A stretch of 64,000 bases of DNA from NCBI RefSeq assembly GCF_005222485.1, contig NZ_CP029078.1, positions 5,421,501 to 5,485,500 of the forward strand, read 5' to 3'. The DNA comes from Streptomyces griseoviridis (lineage in GTDB: Bacteria > Actinomycetota > Actinomycetes > Streptomycetales > Streptomycetaceae). Below the pieces are notes generated by a model. That model was not told the DNA's origin. It searched no databases and saw nothing but the letters and a program-made list of their open reading frames with translations. Numbering within the stretch: the stretch's first letter is position 1; each line of letters opens with the position of its first letter. The position numbers and the translations under genes were made by a program. Of the stretch, positions 13,026-23,955 are shown piece after piece.

Positions 13026-13487
13026 ATGGGTGTCTGGCAGCCGCTGCCGGACGATCTGCCTCCGGAGGTACGGCACTTCGTGGAGCAGTTGCGGACCCTG
13101 AAGGACAGCACGGGGCTCAGCCTCGTCGCGCTCGGCGCGAAGACCGCGTACAGCAAGTCCTCCTGGCACCGCTATCTCAACGCCACCCAGCCGCCGCCCC
13201 GGCAGGCCGTCGCCGCGCTGTGCCGGATCGCCGGGCTCGCCGGGCCTGACGCCGAGCGGTTCGGGGTCCGCTGGGAACTCGCCGTCCAGGCGTGGCCCCG
13301 GCCCGCGACGCTGCCCGTCAGACCGGACGGCGCCGCCGAGTACGAGGACGACCCCACGCTCCCGTGGTGGGACGCCCCGCCCGACCACACCCCGGCCGCC
13401 CCCGACGGCAGGCTGCTGCGCTACGCCGTCGTGCTGCTCGTCGCGCTGCTGGCGGTCGGCCTCCTCGCCGCCGTCACACTCGGGTGA
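13026..13487 (+). CDS. Small XRE-type HTH protein with C-terminal TM anchor
   Basis: 153 residues, ATG preceded by GGAGGTGAG. Residues about 10-75 form an HTH of the Streptomyces 'SKSSWHRYLN' type (TAYSKSSWHRYLNATQPPPRQAV). The final 20 residues or so are a transmembrane segment (YAVVLLVALLAVGLLAAVTLG). It is a paralogue of the next gene, whose HTH contains TGYSKTSWERYLNG. Probably a membrane-tethered regulator or scaffold; the ligand is unknown. Confidence 0.88.
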   Translation: MGVWQPLPDDLPPEVRHFVEQLRTLKDSTGLSLVALGAKTAYSKSSWHRYLNATQPPPRQAVAALCRIAGLAGPDAERFGVRWELAVQAWPRPATLPVRPDGAAEYEDDPTLPWWDAPPDHTPAAPDGRLLRYAVVLLVALLAVGLLAAVTLG

Positions 13488-13616
13488 CGTGCGCCCCCGC
13501 GCCGGGAGCTGAGATCCTGGCCGGGAGCGACCCCGCGCGCGGCCGCGACGGACGCGGCGCGGGTGGCGCGCGAGGGGAACGAACAGCACCGACCGGGGGG
13601 AAAGAGGGGGGAAGGA

Positions 13617-14912
13617 ATGCCTCGTTGGAAAGACTTGCCGGATGAACTCGATCCGCAGGTCAGGGAGTTCACGAGCCAGCTGCGTCGACTCGTGGACCGC
13701 GGTGGCCTGAGCGTCGCGGCGGTGGCCGACCGCACGGGCTACAGCAAGACGTCCTGGGAGCGCTATCTCAACGGACGGCTGCTGGCGCCGAAGGGCGCGA
13801 TCGTGGCGCTGGCCGAGGTCACCGGGACCAACCCGGTCCATCTGACGACGATGTGGGAGCTGGCCGAACGCGCCTGGAGCCGTTCGGAGATGCGCCACGA
13901 CATGACGATGGAGGCCATCCGGATCTCCCAGGCGCGGGCCGCGCTGGGCGAGTTCGGGACGACGCCGACCACCGACGCGGCGCGGCAGGCCGGTTCACGC
14001 AAGGGCGGCGACCCGACGACGGCCAGGCCGGGGGTGGCGGGACCCGCGGGCGTCTCACCGACCGTGCCGCCGCAGCCCGCGGCGCCCGAGCAGGGGGACG
14101 GCCGGCGGCGCGAGGGGTCGGAGTCCGGGGCGGACGCGGCCGACAGCGGCGGCAACTCGTGGCGGCTGGCCGGGTACAAGGGACCGTCCCCGTCCGGTGG
14201 CGCGGGGCCGCGCACCGGCGCGCATCCGCGCCAGGGCGCGGGCGCGGGCCCCGGCGCGACGGGTGCGACGCGCGCGATGGGCGCCGCGCGTGCGCCGGGC
14301 GGCGGGCCCGCGTGGACGCCGGGACCGCCGTCGGGTCCGGGGGCGTCAGGTCCTTACAACGGGTCGGCGGCGCGCGGTCCTGGGCCGGGTGCCCCGCGCG
14401 GTGGCGGCGGGGCCGGCAAGCGGCGGCTGACCATGTTCCTCGCCGGGGCCGTCGGTGTCCTCGTCGTCGTCGGGGGCGTGTTCTACCTGACCGGCGGGGG
14501 CGGCGGCTCCACGGAAGCGGACGGCGGCGCGTCCCCGTCGCCGTCCGTGAGCGTCCGCACCGATCTGCCGCCCGGCGTGAAGTGCGCGGGTGAGGCGTGC
14601 ACGGGCAAGGACGCGGAGGCGATGGGCTGCACGACGGACGCGACGGCCGTGACGACCGCGAAGACGGCGGTCGTCGGGGCGGTCACCGTCGAGGTCCGCT
14701 ACAGCAAGGTCTGCGAGGCCGCGTGGGGCCGGATCACGCAGGGGGTGCCGGGCGACCAGGTGGTCGTCACGGCCGGGAAGGCCAAGCAGTCGGACGCGAT
14801 CACCGAGGCGGGCGACACCATCGCCTACACGCCGATGGTGGGCGTGAAGGACGCCGGCGAAGCCGTCGCGTGCGCCACCCTGGCGTCGACGGAGAAGGGC
14901 TGCACGCCCTGA
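13617..14912 (+). CDS. HTH / TM / DUF2690 membrane-anchored protein
   Basis: 431 residues from ATG 13617 after a GGGGGGAAGGA site. Order: N-terminal HTH (about 15-80, TGYSKTSWERYLNG), a long Gly/Ala/Pro-rich linker, a TM helix (MFLAGAVGVLVVVGGVFYL), then an extracytoplasmic DUF2690 domain with paired cysteines (VKCAGEACTGKDAEAMGC, YSKVCEAAWGRI). Its topology suggests sensing outside and DNA or partner contact inside. It lies 129 bp after its shorter paralogue. Confidence 0.88.
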   Translation: MPRWKDLPDELDPQVREFTSQLRRLVDRGGLSVAAVADRTGYSKTSWERYLNGRLLAPKGAIVALAEVTGTNPVHLTTMWELAERAWSRSEMRHDMTMEAIRISQARAALGEFGTTPTTDAARQAGSRKGGDPTTARPGVAGPAGVSPTVPPQPAAPEQGDGRRREGSESGADAADSGGNSWRLAGYKGPSPSGGAGPRTGAHPRQGAGAGPGATGATRAMGAARAPGGGPAWTPGPPSGPGASGPYNGSAARGPGPGAPRGGGGAGKRRLTMFLAGAVGVLVVVGGVFYLTGGGGGSTEADGGASPSPSVSVRTDLPPGVKCAGEACTGKDAEAMGCTTDATAVTTAKTAVVGAVTVEVRYSKVCEAAWGRITQGVPGDQVVVTAGKAKQSDAITEAGDTIAYTPMVGVKDAGEAVACATLASTEKGCTP

Positions 14913-16274
<1,362 letters not shown>

Positions 16275-16298
16275 GCCGACGCGGCAACAGCCGTCACC

Positions 16299-16336
16299 AC
16301 GGGCCCCGTTCCGGAACGATCCGGAACGGGGCCCGT
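16299..16336 (+). terminator. Terminator of mdh
   Basis: Perfect 16-bp stem (16299-16314 with 16321-16336) and a 6-nt loop, 25 bp after mdh, followed by CCGTTCTTG. Confidence 0.9.
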
Positions 16337-16450
16337 CCGTTCTTGACCGGTTCGGTATTCAGCTGTCGTGCTTCCTTGCTGGCCCCCTACGCTGATGGTT
16401 TGTCAACTTAACGTCTGACAACGGCCTTTCCACGCATCGGGGGATGCAGC

Positions 16451-18082
16451 GTGCGTACCGTGCCCAAGCAACCGCCGGACACCTCCACCGGCGTCCCGTC
16501 GAAGCCCGCGCCCACGGCGCCGCACGCCAGTGAGGCCACCCGGCTGCTGTGCGCGGGCACCTACCTCGACACCGGATACCGCGACCGGGTGATCGAGGAA
16601 CTGCACCTCAACGAACAGCGCGTCGTGGCGCCCTCGCTCGGCTTCGACGCCGCCCGCGTCCTGGCCCACGCCCTGCGCGCCCGCCGCCTCGAACTGCTGT
16701 GGTCCTGCGCCGTCCTGGCGCTGTGGGCCGGGGGCCTGGCGGTGAGCTACGGCCTCTTCGCCGGCTATCTGCTGCCGGGCGTGCTGCTCGCGCTCGCCCC
16801 CTGGGTGCGCGGCAAGGCGGCCCACCCGCCGCTGTACCGCTGGTACCCGGCCTTCCTGCTCCGCTGGTGGGCCTGGACCCTCCTGGTGGTCCTCCTCCTC
16901 CTGAACCTCCTCGGCGCGGTAGGGGTGTTCGGCGACCTCGTCGTGGCGCCCTGGCAGTGGTGGGCCGCCCTCGTCGAGTTCGGGCTGATCGCGTTCTGCG
17001 CGCACACCCAGCGCGAGCAGTTCCACCGCGCCCTCGCCGCCGAACTCTCCCCGGCCCGCTTCCCCGACACCGCGAACGACCCCGCCGAGCAGGCGGCCGG
17101 CGCGCGCCGGCGCCGTCTCATGCGGCGCATCCGGGTCGAGCAGCACGCGCCGCTGATCATGTACCGGGAGGCCCATCCGTTCTGCGGCGCCGGATTCGCC
17201 TACGACACCTGGGTGCTCGCCGTCGAGCTGCGGCCGGACGACGAGCGGGAGGACGGCGACCGCACCCCGATCAGCAACCGCGTGGTGCTCGACAAGGTCC
17301 GCCGACTGGTCGAGCAGCTCCGCGTCCCCGCCGAACAGGCGGGCCCCAGTGTCCGCGACCGGCTGCGCGCACTGGAGGTCGACGAGTGCGTGTTCCTGCC
17401 CGTCGAGGGCCTGACCGCGCGGGAGCAGGCGCCGTACAGCGCCCAGGCGTTCGAGGAGCACCGGGCGCGGGCCGTCGAGGAGGGCGCCGAGAAGCGCAGG
17501 CACTTCCTGCGGATCAGGGTCGGCGGCTGGGACGAGGAGCTGGTGGTCACGGTCTACGTGCGCATCCACACCCAGGGCGGCATGCTGATGCTCGAAGTGG
17601 CCCCGCATGTGCTGGCGCCGGTGCGCGCCGCGTTCAAGGACGCCGACCGGGACGCCCACCGGGTCCGCAACAACACGGCGTTCGGCAAGGCCGCCGGCGC
17701 GCTCGCGCTGGTGCCCGCCTCGCCGTTCCGCGCGGTGAGCCGGCTCCTGTGGGGCGCCGTGCACGCGGCCCGGCTGCTGACCGGCGGGTACGCGGGCGCC
17801 CTGCCCGAGGGGCCCGCGCTGTCGGTGCGGGAGCTGGGCACCGACGGCACGGGTTCGCAGTTCCAGGCGATGGACGTCGACCGCTACCTCAAGAGCGTCC
17901 AGGACCGGGTGGCCAACGGCGTCCGGGTGGCGCTCGCCGAATGCGGTTACCAGACGGGCGAGTTCGTCCAGAAGGTCGTGAACATCAGCAGCGGCGACGT
18001 GCACATCGGCTCGGTGGAGGGCAGCACCTTCGCCGTCGGCTCGGGCGCGTCCGCCACCGTCTCCAAGAATCAGGGGAGTTGA
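16451..18082 (+). CDS. Unrecognised membrane protein ending in an IG-V-STFA-G motif
   Basis: 543 residues, GTG start. Residues 1-78 are soluble. Three hydrophobic segments follow (about 81-118, 139-163, 168-185), then a cytoplasmic region of about 350 residues without a family I know (HPFCGAGFAYDTWVLAVELRP; VDECVFLP; VYVRIHTQGGMLMLEV). The last 30 residues carry VHIGSVEGSTFAVGSGASA. A matching stretch opens the next protein, whose ATG lies 5 bp after this stop. This arrangement resembles bacterial amyloid signalling pairs, in which adjacent proteins share one short beta-solenoid motif. No nucleotide-binding STAND domain is visible. Function inferred only: a membrane sensor or effector with its partner. 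Confidence 0.85.
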   Translation: MRTVPKQPPDTSTGVPSKPAPTAPHASEATRLLCAGTYLDTGYRDRVIEELHLNEQRVVAPSLGFDAARVLAHALRARRLELLWSCAVLALWAGGLAVSYGLFAGYLLPGVLLALAPWVRGKAAHPPLYRWYPAFLLRWWAWTLLVVLLLLNLLGAVGVFGDLVVAPWQWWAALVEFGLIAFCAHTQREQFHRALAAELSPARFPDTANDPAEQAAGARRRRLMRRIRVEQHAPLIMYREAHPFCGAGFAYDTWVLAVELRPDDEREDGDRTPISNRVVLDKVRRLVEQLRVPAEQAGPSVRDRLRALEVDECVFLPVEGLTAREQAPYSAQAFEEHRARAVEEGAEKRRHFLRIRVGGWDEELVVTVYVRIHTQGGMLMLEVAPHVLAPVRAAFKDADRDAHRVRNNTAFGKAAGALALVPASPFRAVSRLLWGAVHAARLLTGGYAGALPEGPALSVRELGTDGTGSQFQAMDVDRYLKSVQDRVANGVRVALAECGYQTGEFVQKVVNISSGDVHIGSVEGSTFAVGSGASATVSKNQGS

Positions 18083-18087
18083 CGTCG

Positions 18088-18447
18088 ATGGCGCAGGACG
18101 AGCCGAAGGTGACGATCGGGAACGTCGACCGGAGCACCTTCGCGATCGGCGCCCACGCGCGCGCCGAGAGCAGCGCCCGGTACGGGACGGAACCGGGACG
18201 CGACCAGGAGACCGAGGAACTCCTGCGCCTGGTCCGGGAGTTGAGAGCGGCGCTGCCGGCGCTGCGGGTCACGGACGAGACGGCCGCGCTGGGGGAGGCG
18301 CTCGCCGACACGGAGGCGGAGATCGACCGCACCGGGCAGGCGGGCCCCACCCGCAGGGAACGTCTGCGCGCGCTGCTCGCCGACTCCCAGGGCGTGGTCT
18401 CCCTGCTCACCTCGGCCGCGGCCCTGGCCACCCTGCTGGGAGGCTGA
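18088..18447 (+). CDS. Small partner protein with N-terminal IG-V-STFA-G motif and C-terminal hydrophobic helix
   Basis: 119 residues, ATG 5 bp after the previous stop, preceded by CAGGGGAGT. Residues 8-25 read VTIGNVDRSTFAIGAHARA, matching the C-terminus of the upstream protein. Residues 38-100 are helical and charged (ELLRLVRELRAALPALRV ... LADTEAEID). The end, GVVSLLTSAAALATLLGG, is a short hydrophobic helix that could insert in a membrane. The helical part recalls the small helical effector-associated proteins common in Streptomyces, but I cannot name a family with certainty. Coupled to the neighbours on both sides (the next GTG is 3 bp after the stop). Confidence 0.85.
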   Translation: MAQDEPKVTIGNVDRSTFAIGAHARAESSARYGTEPGRDQETEELLRLVRELRAALPALRVTDETAALGEALADTEAEIDRTGQAGPTRRERLRALLADSQGVVSLLTSAAALATLLGG

Positions 18448-18450
18448 CCG

Positions 18451-19473
18451 GTGGGCGGGGGCGACCGGCACTGGAACGACGACACCCAACGCTGGGAGAC
18501 GGGCCCACCGCCCCCGGCCCCGAACCGGGCCCCCGCGCCCTTCCCGGCCCCGGCCCCCGACCCGGCCGACCCGGCCCGTCCGGCGGACGCGCCCACGGCC
18601 GTCACCCCCGCCCCTTCCGCCGCTCCCGACCCTTTCGCCGCCTCCGGCACCTCTGGCGCCTCCGACACCTCCCCCCAGTGGCACGAGGAGACCGGTGGCT
18701 GGCTGCTGCCCGAGGGGTCGGCCGAGCCCGTGCGCCGGCCGGGCGGCGGTGTCGACCGGCGGCTCGTGTGGTCCGTCGTGGTGGGGGCGGCCGTGGTGGG
18801 GGTGGCCGTCAGCCTGGTGCTGACGTTCGTGGGCGGTGACGGCGAGGGCGGCGACGAGGGCAAGGCGTCCGCGCGGTCCGCCTCGGCCCCCTCGACGGAC
18901 CGGGCGAGTGAGGCACCGCCCGCGGAGGGCTCGTCCGGCGTTCCGTCGCCTCTGTCGCCGTCCCCCTCGGTCTCCGGGCCGCCCGCCGGATTCACCGTGC
19001 GCGGCGACAAGGAGGGGTTCAGGATCGCCGTCCCCGAGGAGTGGACGCGCTCGTCGGTCCCCTCGCAGTACGGCATCGCCGTGGTCAGCTACCGCAGCCC
19101 CGACCGTGCGCACCGGCTCCAGGTCTTCCAGGTGGCGGAGTCCTCGCCCGAGGAGTCGTTCCGGCTGTTCCTGTCGGACGGGACACCCCGGCCGGCCGGC
19201 TTCCGGAAGGTTTCCCTCCGGAAAGTGGACGACGGCGGGACGGTCGGCTTCCGGCTGGAGTACCTGGCCTCCCGGCTCAGGGGCGAGCCCGACCTCGGCA
19301 CCTGGCACGTCGACGACGAGCGGTTCGTCGGGGTCGACGGCCAGGTCTGGGCCATCGCCTCCTACGGTCCCGACGCCGACGGCGGCGTTGACGAACTCCG
19401 TTATCTCACCGTGGCGTTGGAGTCGTTCTGTCCGCCGGGCGCCGGCTGCCTGACGGTCTCCGTGCCGGGCTGA
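18451..19473 (+). CDS. Membrane-anchored protein with Pro-rich cytoplasmic N-terminus and extracytoplasmic domain
   Basis: 340 residues, GTG start. Residues 1-105 are Pro/Ala-rich with two Trp-containing segments (HWNDDTQRWETG, QWHEETGGWLLP), reminiscent of short peptide-binding repeats. A TM helix lies at about 107-128 (LVWSVVVGAAVVGVAVSLVLTFV). A Ser/Pro linker then leads to a C-terminal extracytoplasmic domain (residues 180-340; FRIAVPEEWTRSS, VVSYRSPDRAHRLQVFQVAES) of the kind found on actinobacterial kinase-associated membrane proteins. Third gene of the cassette that begins at 16451. Confidence 0.85.
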   Translation: MGGGDRHWNDDTQRWETGPPPPAPNRAPAPFPAPAPDPADPARPADAPTAVTPAPSAAPDPFAASGTSGASDTSPQWHEETGGWLLPEGSAEPVRRPGGGVDRRLVWSVVVGAAVVGVAVSLVLTFVGGDGEGGDEGKASARSASAPSTDRASEAPPAEGSSGVPSPLSPSPSVSGPPAGFTVRGDKEGFRIAVPEEWTRSSVPSQYGIAVVSYRSPDRAHRLQVFQVAESSPEESFRLFLSDGTPRPAGFRKVSLRKVDDGGTVGFRLEYLASRLRGEPDLGTWHVDDERFVGVDGQVWAIASYGPDADGGVDELRYLTVALESFCPPGAGCLTVSVPG

Positions 19474-19727
19474 CCCGCCCTGGCCCACCGTCCGCCCCAC
19501 CCGCCCAGGGGCCGGGCGACGCCCCTTCCGCAGCCCTTGTCACCGCCTCTTACCGTCGTTTCCTGATCGAATTTGACCCCGTCTGTCCGCAATTTCAGTG
19601 ACGCCGCACACTTTCCGATGCGAATTGCGCATGCAACGGGGTTGTGGGGGCAGGTGCAGACGGTCCCGAGGGGTGACACCGGCGTGACTCAGGGGGCATG
19701 GAACAGGAACGGAAGGCAGCACCGATC
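19474..19727. other. Leader region of the choline/betaine operon
   Basis: 254 bp with a locally AT-rich segment (19555-19640) unlike its surroundings, where the promoter probably lies. I see no confident operator or hairpin. Confidence 0.4.
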
Positions 19728-21257
19728 ATGGCCGACAGAGCGGAAACCCACGCGTTGGACGCCCAGGCGACCATCCATGTGGCGGGGGAGTGGCGCGACG
19801 CCGTCTCCGGTGCCACACGCGAGATCCTCGACCCCGCGGACGGACTGCCCTTCGCCGTGGTCGCCGAGGGCGACGAGAAGGACACCGACCTGGCCGTCGC
19901 GGCTGCCCGGCACGCCTTCGACCACGGGGACTGGCCGCGCACCCCCGCCGCCGAGCGCGCCGCCCTGCTGCACCGGGTCGCCGACCTGCTGGTGCGCGAC
20001 CGGGAGCGGCTCGGCCTGCTGGAGAGCCGGGACGCGGGCAAGACCGCCGAGGAGGGCCGCGTCGACATCGACTGCGTCGCCGACGCCTTCCGCTACTTCG
20101 CCCAGCTGGTCGCCGCCGAGGCACCCGGCCGGGTCGTCGACGCGGGCACCCCCGACGTGCACAGCGTCGTCGTGCACGAGCCGGTCGGTGTCTGCGCGCT
20201 GATCACGCCCTGGAACTACCCCCTCCTCCAGGCGAGTTGGAAGATCGCTCCGGCGCTCGCCGCGGGCAACACCTTCGTCGTCAAGCCCAGCGAGATCACC
20301 CCGCTGACCACCGTCGCCCTGATCGACCTGCTCGTCGAGGCCGGCCTGCCGACCGGCGTCGCTGGACTGGTCACCGGCGCCGGGCACACGGTCGGCGCCC
20401 GGCTCGCCGCCCACCCGGACGTCGACCTGGTCTCCTTCACCGGCGGCCTGGTCAGCGGCACCAAGGTCGCGCAGGCCGCCGCGCCCACCGTCAAGAAGGT
20501 CGCCCTCGAACTCGGCGGCAAGAACCCGAACGTCGTCTTCGCCGACGCCTGCGCCACCGACGAGGGCTTCGACACCGCCGTCGACCAGGCGCTCAACGCG
20601 GCCTTCATCCACTCGGGGCAGGTCTGCTCGGCCGGCTCCCGGCTCATCGTCGAGGAGCCGCTGCGGGAACGGTTCGTCGCCGAACTCGCCCGCCGCGCCG
20701 CCGCGATACGCCTGGGCCGCGGCACCGCCGACGGCGTCGAGTGCGGCCCCCTGGTCTCCGAGCGGCAGCGCGCCAAGGTCGAGGGGTACGTCGAGTCGGC
20801 GCTCGCCGAGGGCGCGGTCCTGCGCACCGGCGGCAAGCGCCCCGAACCCGCCCCCGAGCGCCCCGACGGCGGCTACTTCTACGAGCCGACCGTCCTCGAC
20901 CAGTGCCACCGCGAGATGCGGGTGGTCCGCGAGGAGGTCTTCGGACCGGTCCTCACCGTCGAGACCTTCCGCACCGAGGACGAGGCCGTCGCCCTCGCCA
21001 ACGACACCGAGTACGGCCTGGCCGGCGCCGTCTGGACCACCGACGCGGGCCGCGCCCGCCGGGTCGCGGGACGGCTGCGCCACGGCACCGTCTGGATCAA
21101 CGACTTCCACCCCTACCTCCCGCAGGCGGAGTGGGGCGGCTTCGGCAAGAGCGGCGTCGGCCGCGAACTGGGCCCCGCCGGACTCGCCGAGTACCGCGAG
21201 ACCAAGCACATCTACCAGAACCTGGCACCGAAGCCGGTCCGCTGGTTCGCCGGCTGA
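19728..21257 (+). CDS. Betaine-aldehyde dehydrogenase-like aldehyde dehydrogenase
   Basis: 509 residues from ATG 19728, chosen because GGAAGG lies 11 nt upstream; an ATG 30 bp earlier has a poorly placed site. It is an NAD(P)-dependent aldehyde dehydrogenase with ITPWNYPLLQASWKIAPAL, the NAD-binding SFTGGLVSGTKV, the general-base Glu in LELGGKNPNVV, and the catalytic Cys in SGQVCSAGSRL. First gene of an operon with a choline-dehydrogenase-like enzyme and a betaine ABC importer, so betaine aldehyde is the likely substrate. Confidence 0.93.
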   Translation: MADRAETHALDAQATIHVAGEWRDAVSGATREILDPADGLPFAVVAEGDEKDTDLAVAAARHAFDHGDWPRTPAAERAALLHRVADLLVRDRERLGLLESRDAGKTAEEGRVDIDCVADAFRYFAQLVAAEAPGRVVDAGTPDVHSVVVHEPVGVCALITPWNYPLLQASWKIAPALAAGNTFVVKPSEITPLTTVALIDLLVEAGLPTGVAGLVTGAGHTVGARLAAHPDVDLVSFTGGLVSGTKVAQAAAPTVKKVALELGGKNPNVVFADACATDEGFDTAVDQALNAAFIHSGQVCSAGSRLIVEEPLRERFVAELARRAAAIRLGRGTADGVECGPLVSERQRAKVEGYVESALAEGAVLRTGGKRPEPAPERPDGGYFYEPTVLDQCHREMRVVREEVFGPVLTVETFRTEDEAVALANDTEYGLAGAVWTTDAGRARRVAGRLRHGTVWINDFHPYLPQAEWGGFGKSGVGRELGPAGLAEYRETKHIYQNLAPKPVRWFAG

Positions 21258-21336
21258 CCCCAGCCCCCTCCCCGCCCGCCGCCGCCCGCCCCAGGGCCGG
21301 CCAGGGCCTCCGCACTTCTCGTACCTGGAGCGGCCC

Positions 21337-22869
21337 ATGCCCGAGAACAACCTGGTCCACGACTACGTCGTCATCGGCGGCGGCACGGCGGGCTCCGTCA
21401 TCGCCTCCCGCCTCACCGAGAACCCGGACGTCACGGTCGCCGTCATCGAGGGCGGCCCGAGCGACGTCGGCCGCGACGACGTCCTCACCCTGCGCCGCTG
21501 GATGGGCCTGCTCGGCGGCGAACTCGACTACGACTACCCCACCACCGAACAGCCACGCGGCAACTCCCACATCCGGCACAGCCGGGCCCGGGTGCTCGGC
21601 GGCTGCTCCTCCCACAACACCCTGATCGCCTTCAAGCCGCTGCCGTCCGACTGGGACGAGTGGGAGGCGGCGGGCGCCAAGGGCTGGGGCTCGGTGTCGA
21701 TGGAGGCGTACTTCCCGCGGCTGAAGAACAACATCGTCCCGGTCGACGAGAAGGACCGCAACGCCATCGCCCGCGACTTCGTCGACTCCGCGCACGGCGC
21801 GCTCGGCGTGCCGCTCGTCGAGGGCTTCAACCAGAAGCCGTTCACCGAGGGCGCCGGCTTCTTCGACCTCGCCTACCACCCCGAGGACAACAAGCGGTCC
21901 TCCGCGTCGGTGGCCTATCTGCACCCCGTGATGGACGAGCGGCCCAACCTGACCATCCTGCTGGAGACTTGGGCGTACCGCCTGGAGTTCGCCGGCACCC
22001 GCGCGGTGGGCGTCCATGTGCGCGCCGCCGACGGCACCGAGCAACTGGTCAGGGCCCGCAAGGAAGTTGTGCTGTGCGCGGGCGCCGTCGACTCGCCCCG
22101 GCTGCTCCTGCACTCCGGCATAGGCCCGCGCGCCGACCTCGACGCGCTCGGCATCCCGGTCGTCCACGACCTGCCGGGCGTCGGCGAGAACCTGCTCGAC
22201 CACCCCGAGTCGGTGATCGTCTGGGAGACCGAGGGACCCATACCGGAGAACTCCGCGATGGACTCCGACGCCGGCCTCTTCGTGCGCCGCGACCCCGAAC
22301 ACCAGGGCCCCGACCTGATGTTCCACTTCTACCAGATCCCGTTCACCGACAATCCCGAGCGACTCGGCTACCGGCGCCCCGAGTTCGGCGTCTCCATGAC
22401 CCCGAACATCCCCAAGCCGAGAAGCCGCGGCCGCCTTTACCTCACCAGCGCCGACCCGTCCGTGAAACCCGCCCTCGACTTCCGGTACTTCACCGACGAG
22501 GACGACTACGACGGCCGCACCCTCGTCGACGGCATCCGCATCGCCCGTGAGATCGCCAGGACCCAGCCCCTGGCCGGCTGGCTCAAGCGCGAGGTCTGCC
22601 CCGGACCCGAGATCCTCGGCGACGCCGAACTCGGCGAGTACGCCCGCAAGGTCGCCCACACCGTCTACCACCCCGCGGGCACCTGCCGGATGGGCGCCGC
22701 CGACGACCCGCTCGCCGTCGTCGACCCGCGGTTGCGCATCCGCGGCCTCGACGGCATCCGGATCGCCGACGCCTCCGTCTTCCCGACCATGCCCGCCGTC
22801 AACCCGATGATCGGCGTCCTCATGGTCGGCGAGCGGGCCGTCGACCTGATCGGGGGCGACCCGCGATGA
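21337..22869 (+). CDS. GMC oxidoreductase, choline dehydrogenase-like
   Basis: 510 residues. The N-terminal FAD-binding motif is [18 protein letters not shown]. The GMC signatures include [13 protein letters not shown] and the [17 protein letters not shown] segment. The C-terminal catalytic region has [11 protein letters not shown] (catalytic His) and the final [14 protein letters not shown]. It oxidises an alcohol, probably choline, to betaine aldehyde. Its stop overlaps the ATPase start (ATGA). Confidence 0.93.
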   Translation: MPENNLVHDYVVIGGGTAGSVIASRLTENPDVTVAVIEGGPSDVGRDDVLTLRRWMGLLGGELDYDYPTTEQPRGNSHIRHSRARVLGGCSSHNTLIAFKPLPSDWDEWEAAGAKGWGSVSMEAYFPRLKNNIVPVDEKDRNAIARDFVDSAHGALGVPLVEGFNQKPFTEGAGFFDLAYHPEDNKRSSASVAYLHPVMDERPNLTILLETWAYRLEFAGTRAVGVHVRAADGTEQLVRARKEVVLCAGAVDSPRLLLHSGIGPRADLDALGIPVVHDLPGVGENLLDHPESVIVWETEGPIPENSAMDSDAGLFVRRDPEHQGPDLMFHFYQIPFTDNPERLGYRRPEFGVSMTPNIPKPRSRGRLYLTSADPSVKPALDFRYFTDEDDYDGRTLVDGIRIAREIARTQPLAGWLKREVCPGPEILGDAELGEYARKVAHTVYHPAGTCRMGAADDPLAVVDPRLRIRGLDGIRIADASVFPTMPAVNPMIGVLMVGERAVDLIGGDPR

Positions 22870-23954
22870 GCACGACCACCGAGCCGGGAAACCCGACCGG
22901 CAGCACGACCGGCGCCCCCGTCTTCTCCGTCCAGAACCTGTGGAAGGTCTTCGGACCCAAGGCCGACCAGGTCCCCGCCGACCCGGCGCTCGCCGCGCTC
23001 GACCCGGCCGGACTGCGCGCCCGCACCGGCTGCACCGCCGCCGTCCACGACGTCTCCTTCGACGTCCGCAAGGGCGAGGTCTTCGTCGTCATGGGCCTGT
23101 CAGGATCGGGCAAGTCCACCCTGGTGCGCTGTCTGACCCGGCTTATCGAGCCGACCGCGGGCACCATCGCCATCGACGGCGAGGACGTCCGCGCGATGGA
23201 CAGGACCCGGCTGCGCGAACTGCGCCGCCACCGCGCCGCGATGGTCTTCCAGCACTTCGGTCTGCTCCCGCACCGCACGGTCCTCGACAACGTCGCCTAC
23301 GGCCTGGAGATCCAGGGCGTCGGCAAGGCGGAACGCCGGGCGCGCGCCAAGGAGATCGTCGCCAAGGTCGGTCTCGACGGCATGGAGCAGCGCCGCCCGA
23401 GCCAGCTCTCCGGCGGCCAGCGCCAGCGCGTCGGGCTCGCCCGCGCCCTCGCCGTCGACCCGCAGGTGCTCCTCTTCGACGAACCGTTCAGCGCCCTCGA
23501 CCCGCTGATCAGGCGCGACATGCAGGAGGAGGTCGTCAGGCTGCACCGCGAGGAGGGCCGGACGATGGTCTTCATCACCCACGACCTCAGCGAGGCGCTC
23601 AAGCTGGGCGACCGGATCGCCCTGATGCGCGACGGCCGGGTGGTTCAGCTCGGCAGCCCCGAGGAGATCGTCGCCCGCCCCGCCGACGACTACGTCCGCG
23701 AGTTCGTCAGGGACGTGCCGCGCGAGCAGGTCCTCACCGTGCGCACCGCGATGCGCCCCGGCGGCTGCGGCGCCCCCGACCACCCGGGCGCCCTCCCGCC
23801 CGACGCGGTCGTCGCCGACGCCGTCAAGGCCGTCGCCCGCAGCGGCCGGGCCGCCTGCGTGGTGGAGGACGGCCGCTGCCTCGGCGTCGTCGACCACGCC
23901 AGGCTGCTCGGCGTGGTGGCCGGAGTGGAGTCGCCGGCCGAGGAGGCCGTCTGA
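22866..23954 (+). CDS. Glycine betaine/proline ABC transporter ATP-binding protein
   Basis: 362 residues, ProV/OpuAA type. Walker A is [10 protein letters not shown], the signature [15 protein letters not shown], Walker [13 protein letters not shown], and the H-loop FITHDLSEA. The typical betaine-ATPase segment [17 protein letters not shown] is present. After the nucleotide domain there is a single shortened CBS-like tail (residues about 310-355), where family members often carry two CBS modules used in ionic-strength sensing. It overlaps the oxidoreductase upstream and is 1 bp from the permease. Confidence 0.95.
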   Translation: MSTTTEPGNPTGSTTGAPVFSVQNLWKVFGPKADQVPADPALAALDPAGLRARTGCTAAVHDVSFDVRKGEVFVVMGLSGSGKSTLVRCLTRLIEPTAGTIAIDGEDVRAMDRTRLRELRRHRAAMVFQHFGLLPHRTVLDNVAYGLEIQGVGKAERRARAKEIVAKVGLDGMEQRRPSQLSGGQRQRVGLARALAVDPQVLLFDEPFSALDPLIRRDMQEEVVRLHREEGRTMVFITHDLSEALKLGDRIALMRDGRVVQLGSPEEIVARPADDYVREFVRDVPREQVLTVRTAMRPGGCGAPDHPGALPPDAVVADAVKAVARSGRAACVVEDGRCLGVVDHARLLGVVAGVESPAEEAV

Positions 23955-23955
23955 C

